Positions 58,048-64,000 of a stretch of DNA of 64,000 bases are shown in pieces. Made by a program: the position numbers and the translations under genes. Positions within the stretch are counted from its first letter, which is position 1; each line of letters begins with the position of its first letter. Below the pieces are notes generated by a model that was not told the origin of the DNA, searched no databases, and saw only the letters and a program-made list of their open reading frames with translations. This stretch comes from Streptomyces sp. 7-21 (GTDB lineage Bacteria; Actinomycetota; Actinomycetes; Streptomycetales; Streptomycetaceae). Location: the NCBI RefSeq assembly GCF_016741785.1, contig NZ_JAERRL010000001.1, forward strand, positions 370,903-434,902, in the 5' to 3' direction.

Positions 58048-59643
58048 ATGACCGATCAGGCCGGAACGGATCAGGCCGCGGCCACGCCCGCGGCCGACAC
58101 ACGGGGGCGCGTGGAGGAACTGCGCGCGATCCGGGACGAGGCGCTGCGCGGGCCGAGCGAGAAGGCGACGCAGGCGCAGAAGGCGAAGGGTAAGCTCACC
58201 GCGCGGGAGCGGATCGACCTCCTGCTCGACGAGGGCTCCTTCCGCGAGGTAGGGATGCTGCGGCGCCACCGCGCCACCGGCTTCGGGCTGGAGGCCAAGC
58301 GTCCCTACACGGACGGCGTGATCACCGGCTGGGGCACGGTCCACGGCCGCCAGGTGTTCGTCTACGCCCACGACTTCCGGATCTTCGGCGGCGCGCTGGG
58401 CGAGGCCCACGCGGCGAAGATCCACAAGATCATGGACATGGCCATCGCGGCGGGCGCCCCGCTGGTCTCGCTCAACGACGGCGCGGGCGCGCGCATCCAG
58501 GAGGGCGTGGCGGCCCTCGCGGGCTACGGCGGCATCTTCCAGCGGAACACCCGGGCCTCCGGCGTGATCCCGCAGATCTCCGTGATGCTCGGCCCCTGCG
58601 CGGGCGGCGCCGCGTACTCGCCCGCGCTGACCGACTTCGTGTTCATGGTGCGCGACACGGCGCAGATGTTCATCACGGGCCCGGACGTCGTCCAGACCGT
58701 CACCGGTGCCCAGGTCACGCACAACGAGCTGGGCGGCGCCGACGTGCACGCGGGCACCTCGGGCGTGGCGCACTTCGTCTACGACGACGAGGAGTCGTGC
58801 CTGGAGGAGGTGCGCTACCTGCTGTCGCTGCTGCCCTCCAACAACCGCGAGAACCCGCCGGCCGTGCCCGCCGAGGACCCGGCGGACCGGCGCTGCGACG
58901 CGCTGCTCGACCTGGTCCCCGCCGACGGCAACCGCCCCTACGACATGCGGGCGGTCGTCGAGGAACTGGTCGACGACGGCGAGTTCCTGGAGATCCACGA
59001 GCGCTGGGCGAACAACCTCATCTGCGCCCTGGCCCGCCTCGACGGCCAGGTGGTCGGCATCGTCGCCAACCAGCCGCAGTCGCTGGCCGGCGTGCTGGAC
59101 ATCGCCGCCTCCGAGAAGGGCGCGCGCTTCGTCCAGATGTGCGACGCGTTCAACATCCCCATCGTGACGCTGCTGGACGTGCCGGGCTTCCTGCCCGGCG
59201 TCGACCAGGAGCACGGCGGCATCATCCGCCACGGCGCCAAGCTGCTGTACGCGTACTGCAACGCCACGGTGCCGCGGATCTCCGTCGTGCTGCGCAAGGC
59301 GTACGGCGGCGCGTACATCGTGATGGACTCGCAGTCGATCGGCGCGGACCTGACCTATGCCTGGCCGACCAACGAGATCGCGGTGATGGGCGCGGAGGGC
59401 GCGGCTAACGTGATCTTCCGGCGCCAGATCGCCGCCGCCGAGGACCCCGAGGCGATGCGCGCCCGGATGGTCAAGGAGTACAAGGCGGAGCTGATGCACC
59501 CGTACTACGCGGCCGAGCGCGGCCTCGTGGAGGACGTCATCGAGCCCGCCGAGACCCGCGAGGTCCTGATCAGGTCCCTGGCGATGCTGCGCACCAAGCA
59601 CGCCGACCTGCCCGCCAGGAAGCACGGCAACCCGCCGCAGTGA
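58048..59643 (+). CDS. accB: Acyl-CoA carboxylase carboxyltransferase beta subunit
   Basis: AccB transfers a carboxyl group from biotin to acetyl- or propionyl-CoA, supplying malonyl- or methylmalonyl-CoA for fatty acids and polyketides. The 531-residue protein shows the crotonase-like carboxyltransferase signatures: KLTARERIDLLLDEGSF, FVYAHDFRIFGGALGEAHA, the oxyanion-hole region LGPCAGGAAYSPALTD and DVPGFLPGVDQEHGGIIRHG. The epsilon subunit gene follows 22 nt after its stop. The biotinylated alpha subunit is encoded elsewhere, as usual in Streptomyces. A TAGGGT hexamer 6 nt upstream makes the mRNA leaderless. Confidence 0.95.
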   Translation: MTDQAGTDQAAATPAADTRGRVEELRAIRDEALRGPSEKATQAQKAKGKLTARERIDLLLDEGSFREVGMLRRHRATGFGLEAKRPYTDGVITGWGTVHGRQVFVYAHDFRIFGGALGEAHAAKIHKIMDMAIAAGAPLVSLNDGAGARIQEGVAALAGYGGIFQRNTRASGVIPQISVMLGPCAGGAAYSPALTDFVFMVRDTAQMFITGPDVVQTVTGAQVTHNELGGADVHAGTSGVAHFVYDDEESCLEEVRYLLSLLPSNNRENPPAVPAEDPADRRCDALLDLVPADGNRPYDMRAVVEELVDDGEFLEIHERWANNLICALARLDGQVVGIVANQPQSLAGVLDIAASEKGARFVQMCDAFNIPIVTLLDVPGFLPGVDQEHGGIIRHGAKLLYAYCNATVPRISVVLRKAYGGAYIVMDSQSIGADLTYAWPTNEIAVMGAEGAANVIFRRQIAAAEDPEAMRARMVKEYKAELMHPYYAAERGLVEDVIEPAETREVLIRSLAMLRTKHADLPARKHGNPPQ

Positions 59644-59665
59644 GGGCGGGGCGAAGGAGAACGCG

Positions 59666-59872
59666 ATGAACACGGATCCCCGTCTGGTCCGCGTGGAGAA
59701 GGGACAGGCCAGCCCGGAGGAGCTGGCCGCGGTCACCGCGCTGCTGATGGCGCGTGCCGCCCGGCCCGAGAGTGCCGCTGCGGGCGGCGCGGTGCGCAGC
59801 ACCGCGCCCTGGAGCCGGCTGGAGCGTGTCCGGCCCTACCGGGCCCCGCATGACTGGCAGGGCCCGGCCTGA
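59666..59872 (+). CDS. accE: Acyl-CoA carboxylase epsilon subunit
   Basis: AccE is a small actinomycete-specific subunit that raises the activity of the carboxylase complex. The 68-residue length and the ending RLERVRPYRAPHDWQ are typical, and the N-terminus VEKGQASPEELAAVTALL is the conserved part that binds the complex. It lies 22 nt after accB, with GAAGGAG before ATG 59666, so the two are translated together. Confidence 0.93.
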   Translation: MNTDPRLVRVEKGQASPEELAAVTALLMARAARPESAAAGGAVRSTAPWSRLERVRPYRAPHDWQGPA

Positions 59873-59907
59873 CGGCGCCGAAGCGCGAGCGGTAAGGGTC
59901 AGGAACG

Positions 59908-59933
59908 CTCGCCGGACAGCACCGTCCGGCGAG
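59908..59933 (+). terminator. Terminator of accB-accE
   Basis: CTCGCCGGAC (59908-59917) and GTCCGGCGAG (59924-59933) form a 10-bp stem with a 6-nt loop. A second 8-bp hairpin, CCGCACCG/CGGTGCGG at 59944-59968, follows. Confidence 0.7.
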
Positions 59934-59968
59934 GGTTCGCCGTCCGCACCGGGAGCCGCTCGGTGCGG

Positions 59969-60630
59969 GGCTTCGGCGTGACGGGCGGAGCCAGTTCCGA
60001 GGTGTCCCGCAGGTGTGCGAGAGTGGTACGCCTGGGATTGGCGAGGGAGCGCACGGTCAGGGTGCTCTTCACGGGTCGTCTGCCTTAGCTCGTTCTGTCG
60101 CTTGTCCGGGCACCGCTTGGCATGCCATGGTGCCCTGCCAACGACATTAGGGGCCGGCCTGACGGCCAGCCACCAGCGTCCGGGCCCGGCTTCCCTGTGA
60201 GGTTGCTCACGGCAAGGGGGGCACAGGTGGCGGGAAGCCGTCCCTGCTGGGCGGCGCGAAAGCGGACGTATGAACCATAACGCCGCGATGCGCGCCCGCG
60301 CGGGACGGTCACGTTTGGGCGGAAGTCGCAAGGAGATGGTGGTGAGTTGCGCAATTTGTGGGCGTGTTCCTTCACCTTGTCGTGACACCCCGCCTGCGGA
60401 GCGTCATGCCAGCAGCCTTGCTCTCCCGGGCCCTTGTTGCGAGTTCCGCCGCTGTGCTGGAATTCCACGGACCGCCGCGCAGCAGCAGCTGGCGTACGAG
60501 ACGCGCCCCAGGCGTCACGCACCGGCTCGCCGCCGTCCGCCGCGCCGGTCGCACAACGACAGTGAAGGGGCCCGTGTGCCCTCGTCCGACACCGTCACGC
60601 CGCCCCCGGGGGTGCGGCGCCTGGTCCACA
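59969..60630. other. Gene-free region of about 0.66 kb
   Basis: No frame on either strand has a plausible start, ribosome-binding site and protein-like composition. The sequence is less GC-rich than its neighbours, with patches such as TTGCGCAATTTGTGGGCGTGTTCC. Two sets of alternative stems occur at 60108-60141 (GGGCACC/GGTGCCC and TTGGCA/TGCCAA), which exclude each other. A regulatory RNA or a long cvnA leader is possible but not shown. Confidence 0.5.
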
Positions 60631-60636
60631 TAAGGT
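60631..60636 (+). promoter_or_regulatory. Candidate -10 element for cvnA
   Basis: TAAGGT lies 10 nt before GTG 60647; no -35 and no ribosome-binding site are visible. Confidence 0.35.
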
Positions 60637-60646
60637 TGCGACGCTA

Positions 60647-63600
60647 GTGCAGGGACGTTTCAAGAGGGAAAGCAGCGCCGCGGACGACGGGAAGCCCGGC
60701 GGCCAGAAGGACCGCGGCTCCCTCGCCGGGGCGGCTCTCGGCGGCGGTCCGGCCGCGCCCGCGGCCGGACCCGGCGATCCCGCGGAGGAACGCGCCAGCC
60801 GCGACGACGGCGCAGCCGAGCCCGAGCCGAAGCCCGAGGCCGGCCAGAAGCCCGAGAAGGACGCGGGGCTGCCCACCGAGTACACCGGCTCCCGCATCGC
60901 GCTGCGCAACTGGCGCATCAGCACCCGGCTGGTCTCCCTGATCGCGCTGCCCGTCGTGGCCGCCACTTTCTTCGGGGCCCTGCGCTTCAAGGACTCGCTG
61001 GAGGACATCGAGCAGCTCGACAACATGCAGCTGCTCACCGAGATGACGCAGCACGCCACCGAGCTGGCCGGCCGCCTCCAGGAAGAGCGCGACCGCTCGG
61101 CGGGCCCGCTGGTCAGCGGCCAGTCACCGAAGGCAGACGAGGTCGCGGGCGCCCGCGAGCGCACCGACGCCGCCCTCGCCGCGTTCGAGGACGCCACCCT
61201 GGCGATCAATACCGACGACCCCGACATGCGCGGGGTCCACGCCACGGTGCTGGACATCAGCCGCCAGCTCCGTGAGCTCGGGCAGATCCGCGAGGAGGCC
61301 TACGGCGACCCGGAGTACGTCTCACAGACGATCACCCGCTACAGCGAGCTGATCAACTCGCTGCTGTCGCTGTCGATGGACATGGCCCAGGCGACCAGCA
61401 ACAGCGAGATGATCCGCAGCACGCGCGCGCTCGCGGCGTTCTCCTCGGCCAAGGAGAGCGCCTCCATCCAGCGCGCCGTCATCACCGCGGGCCTCGCCCG
61501 CGCCGAGCGGGACGGCGGCGAGGCCGAGCTGTCCCGCAGTGACTGGCAGTACGGCAACTCCGCCGTCCGCTCCGAGTACGCCTCGCTCCAGAGCTTCCAG
61601 CAGATCTACGGCAACCAGGCGGAGGAGCTGCTGGAGCAGCTCGACTCCGGCATGGTCAGCATCGTCGAGGCCAACCAGTACATCGGGCGCATCTTCTCCG
61701 AACAAGACCGCATCCAGGCCGAGGCCCGCTCCTACCAGGAGTGGTACGACGAGTCCCGTGCCAAGATCGAGACCATGGACCGGATCGAGCAGACGCTGCT
61801 CGACTCCATGGACTCCCAGGCCCACGCCCTCCAGGAGGACGCCCGGCGGGACGCCATCGTCAACGGTGCGATCACCGCGCTCGTCCTCGGCGTCTCGCTC
61901 GTCGGCGCCTTCGTCGTCGCCCGGTCCATGGTGCGCTCGCTGCGGCGGCTCCAGCGCACCGCCCAGGAGGTCGCCCGCAAGCGCCTGCCCGAGGTCGTCC
62001 GCCAGATGTCGGAGGCCGAGCCGCAGGACATCGACACCTCCGTCGAGCCGGTGGGCGTGTACACCAGGGACGAGATCGGCCGCGTGGCCCAGGCGTTCGA
62101 CGACGCCCACCGCGAAGCCGTCCGCCTGGCCGGTGAGCAGGCACTGCTGCGGGGCAACGTGAACGCGATGTTCACCAACCTCTCCCGCCGCAGCCAGGGG
62201 CTCATCCAGCGTCAGCTGTCCCTGATCTCCGAGCTGGAGTCGCGCGAGGCCGACCCCGACCAGCTGTCCTCGCTGTTCAAGCTCGACCACCTCGCCACCC
62301 GCATGCGGCGCAACGGCGAGAACCTGCTGGTCCTCGCGGGCGAGGAGCCCGGCCGCCGGTGGACCCGGCCTGTCCCGCTCGTGGACGTGCTGCGCGCGGC
62401 CGCGTCCGAGGTGGAGCAGTACGAGCGCATCGAGCTGAGCGCGGTGCCGAAGACCGACGTCGCCGGGCGGGTGGTCAACGACCTCGTGCACCTGCTCGCC
62501 GAGCTGCTGGAGAACGCCACCTCGTTCTCCTCGCCGCAGACCAAGGTCAAGGTCACTGGCCACGCGCTGCCCGACGGGCGCATCCTCATCGAGATCCACG
62601 ACACCGGCATCGGCCTGTCGCCCGAGGACCTGGCGGAGATCAACGAGCGCCTCGCCAACCCGCCCACGGTCGACGTCTCGGTCTCCCGCCGCATGGGTCT
62701 GTTCGTCGTCGGCCGGCTGTCGCTGCGCCACGGCATCCGGGTCCAGCTGCGCCCGTCCGACCAGGGCGGCACCACGGCGCTGGTCATGCTCCCCGCCGAC
62801 GTCGTGCAGGGCGGCGGCCGTCCTGGCCGCCCCGGCCAGGGGCAGGACAAGCCGGGTGCCTCCGGCGCGCCGGGCACCGCGACGCTCCAGCGCGAGCGTC
62901 CGCCCGCCCCGCGGCGCACGCCGGGGCCGCGCCCGGCCGTGCCGCAGGCCAAGGCGCCCGGACTCACCGGCGGCGGCCCCCGGCCGCCCCAGGAGGTGTC
63001 CCCGGGCACCGGCCGCCCCGCGCTGCCGTCCCGCCCGGTGGCCTCCGGACCGGACGCCGGACCGCCGCGGCCGCCGGCCCCCGGCCCCGCGCCGCGGCCG
63101 GCGCCGCGCGACGACGAGACGGCCACCGGGCCCGTGCCGCGCGTGCCGGAGCCGCGACCCGCGGAGACCCGCCCGAGCTGGGCGCGTGACGAGGACAGCC
63201 GGCCGGCCGCGGTGCCGCCCGCCGCGTCCCCCGCCCGCGCCGAGGCCGAGCGGCCACGCGGGCACGACGACGCCGAGTCCACCGGCACGATGCCGGCGGT
63301 GCAGGACACCGGTGCGATGCCGGCGGTGCAGGACACCGGTGCAATGCCGGCGGTGCAGGACACCGGCGCGGTGCCGCCTGCCGGCCCGGCACCGGCGCGC
63401 AAGCCCGACGCGCTCAGCGATCCGCTGCCGGCGGGCGCCGCGGAACGGGCGCCGGAGCGGACGCCCATCTTTGAGGAGATGGAGTCCACGTGGTTCGGCA
63501 CGCGCCGCGCCGTGCAGCAGCAGCCCGCCGCACCGCGGCCTGCCGAGCCTGCGGAGCCCACCGGACCCGCCGGGCCCACCGGACCCGCCGCCGGGGGCGG

Positions 63601-63991
63601 TTCCCCGGCGCCCGCCCCGGCGGCACGCGCCGAGACCTCCCCGCGCGAGCCCGCCGCCTCCGGCAGCGGCACGGCGGCGGACACCGGTGCCGGCCGCTGG
63701 CGTCCCTCGCCCAACGACGAGCGCTGGCGCCAGGCGGAGCAGGTCAGGCAGCCGAGCGCGGGCGGCGTGACGACGTCGGGCCTGCCCCGGCGTGTGCCGC
63801 GCGCGAACCTCGTGCCGGGCGCTGCGCAGCCGCAGCGGGACGACACCCCGGCGGGACCACGTGTCTCGCGCGCCCCCGCCGACGTGCGGGGACGTCTGAC
63901 CAACCTGCGGCGGGGTATCCAGCAGGGGCGCCAGGCCGGATCCGCGGCCGGGCGGACGGACCGGGACTTCGGTTCCACGTACCAGCAGTAG
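60647..63991 (+). CDS. cvnA: Conservon sensor histidine kinase-like protein CvnA
   Basis: CvnA is the membrane sensor of a Streptomyces conservon (cvnABCD), in which CvnD is a small GTPase. The 1114-residue protein has a charged cytoplasmic start, a first membrane span near 92-112, an extracytoplasmic nitrate-sensing-like (NIT) domain (about 130-400), a second span at about 405-428, a HAMP region, and a GHKL ATPase domain (about 560-720) with N-box LLAELLENATSFS and G-box DTGIGLS. A 390-residue Pro/Gly/Ala-rich tail follows, with 27-bp repeats, and ends with RVPRANLVPG and RGRLTNLRRGIQQGRQ, a motif shared by these sensors. The first gene of the conservon is complete; cvnB presumably follows outside the window. 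Confidence 0.92.
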   Translation: MQGRFKRESSAADDGKPGGQKDRGSLAGAALGGGPAAPAAGPGDPAEERASRDDGAAEPEPKPEAGQKPEKDAGLPTEYTGSRIALRNWRISTRLVSLIALPVVAATFFGALRFKDSLEDIEQLDNMQLLTEMTQHATELAGRLQEERDRSAGPLVSGQSPKADEVAGARERTDAALAAFEDATLAINTDDPDMRGVHATVLDISRQLRELGQIREEAYGDPEYVSQTITRYSELINSLLSLSMDMAQATSNSEMIRSTRALAAFSSAKESASIQRAVITAGLARAERDGGEAELSRSDWQYGNSAVRSEYASLQSFQQIYGNQAEELLEQLDSGMVSIVEANQYIGRIFSEQDRIQAEARSYQEWYDESRAKIETMDRIEQTLLDSMDSQAHALQEDARRDAIVNGAITALVLGVSLVGAFVVARSMVRSLRRLQRTAQEVARKRLPEVVRQMSEAEPQDIDTSVEPVGVYTRDEIGRVAQAFDDAHREAVRLAGEQALLRGNVNAMFTNLSRRSQGLIQRQLSLISELESREADPDQLSSLFKLDHLATRMRRNGENLLVLAGEEPGRRWTRPVPLVDVLRAAASEVEQYERIELSAVPKTDVAGRVVNDLVHLLAELLENATSFSSPQTKVKVTGHALPDGRILIEIHDTGIGLSPEDLAEINERLANPPTVDVSVSRRMGLFVVGRLSLRHGIRVQLRPSDQGGTTALVMLPADVVQGGGRPGRPGQGQDKPGASGAPGTATLQRERPPAPRRTPGPRPAVPQAKAPGLTGGGPRPPQEVSPGTGRPALPSRPVASGPDAGPPRPPAPGPAPRPAPRDDETATGPVPRVPEPRPAETRPSWARDEDSRPAAVPPAASPARAEAERPRGHDDAESTGTMPAVQDTGAMPAVQDTGAMPAVQDTGAVPPAGPAPARKPDALSDPLPAGAAERAPERTPIFEEMESTWFGTRRAVQQQPAAPRPAEPAEPTGPAGPTGPAAGGGSPAPAPAARAETSPREPAASGSGTAADTGAGRWRPSPNDERWRQAEQVRQPSAGGVTTSGLPRRVPRANLVPGAAQPQRDDTPAGPRVSRAPADVRGRLTNLRRGIQQGRQAGSAAGRTDRDFGSTYQQ
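63281..63361 (+). repeat. 27-bp in-frame tandem repeat in cvnA
   Basis: Three 27-bp copies (63281-63307, 63308-63334, 63335-63361) encode TGTMPAVQD, TGAMPAVQD and TGAMPAVQD, and a partial fourth copy follows. They lie in the disordered cytoplasmic tail. Confidence 0.9.
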
Positions 63992-64000
63992 GAGCGTGCT

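Noticed and set aside
60108..60141. An H-type pseudoknot
   Set aside because: The second stem would follow the first with no connecting loop across a 7-bp helix, which is sterically unlikely; the stems are listed as alternatives instead.
60085..60629. Frames on both strands of the accE-cvnA gap
   Set aside because: They lack ribosome-binding sites, start in random positions and have compositions typical of non-coding high-GC sequence.

Overview
The window is a stretch of actinomycete chromosome, almost certainly Streptomyces or a close relative. The evidence is very high GC with GC-rich third codon positions, GTG starts, TAGRRT-type -10 hexamers, many leaderless-looking genes, a CebR-type operator, an AccB/AccE acyl-CoA carboxylase pair and a conservon CvnA sensor. 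From about 10.6 kb rightwards the gene order resembles what I remember of the conserved Streptomyces core (gcvTH, cysteine desulfurase-mnmA, ligA-rmdB-gatCAB, cdgE-ilvBNC-serA, leuB-ilvE-cimA, accB-accE, cvnA). The left 10.6 kb looks like strain-variable material.

Layout. 1-3.4 kb holds the permease pair of a CUT1-type sugar ABC importer and a GH51 arabinofuranosidase with its own promoter and operator-like palindrome. 3.6-7.0 kb holds an exported intradiol dioxygenase and a ClpC-like double AAA+ ATPase without a visible ClpP-docking loop. 7.1-10.6 kb is a four-gene block of a lipoprotein, a secreted protein, a helical protein and a membrane protein, none with a known function. 10.6-14.7 kb holds gcvH, gcvT, two SseB-like proteins and a Dps ferritin. 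14.7-20.8 kb holds an MFS transporter, a lipoprotein HNH nuclease, a 43-residue zinc ribbon, and an ECF sigma/anti-sigma pair flanked by two amidases. 20.9-28.2 kb holds tRNA thiolation genes (cysteine desulfurase, mnmA), a nitrilase-family hydrolase, an SDR, a MetE-like protein and ligA. 28.3-34.2 kb holds the GGDEF-EAL gene rmdB and the tRNA amidotransferase genes gatCAB. 34.2-43.3 kb holds small proteins, a frameshifted LuxR-type ATPase regulator, a sugar-dehydrogenase lipoprotein, a 2-hydroxyacid dehydrogenase and a second cyclic-di-GMP protein (CdgE-like). 43.3-57.9 kb is an amino-acid block: attenuated ilvBNC, serA, a secreted GH6 cellulase under a CebR box, proline catabolism, leuB, ilvE, and a cimA that itself appears to be attenuated. 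58-64 kb holds accB-accE, a gene-free stretch of about 0.75 kb, and a CvnA sensor kinase.

How the genes work together. Branched-chain amino-acid synthesis dominates the right half. IlvBNC, IlvE, LeuB and CimA cover most of the pathway; ilvD and leuACD are not here. Two independent leader-peptide/terminator arrangements (ilvB and cimA) suggest transcription is tuned by charged branched-chain tRNA. Proline breakdown, serine synthesis and glycine cleavage complete the amino-acid theme. Two cyclic-di-GMP enzymes, one with both active sites intact and one with a degenerate EAL domain, lie about 10 kb apart.

The signals I consider most worth checking are the cimA leader (peptide plus terminator), a 14-bp inverted repeat that buries the ribosome-binding site of the ECF sigma gene, the four-gene secreted/membrane block at 7.1-10.6 kb, and a tiny leaderless upstream reading frame coupled to the second sseB-like gene. 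No rRNA, tRNA, CRISPR array, insertion sequence or prophage was recognised.
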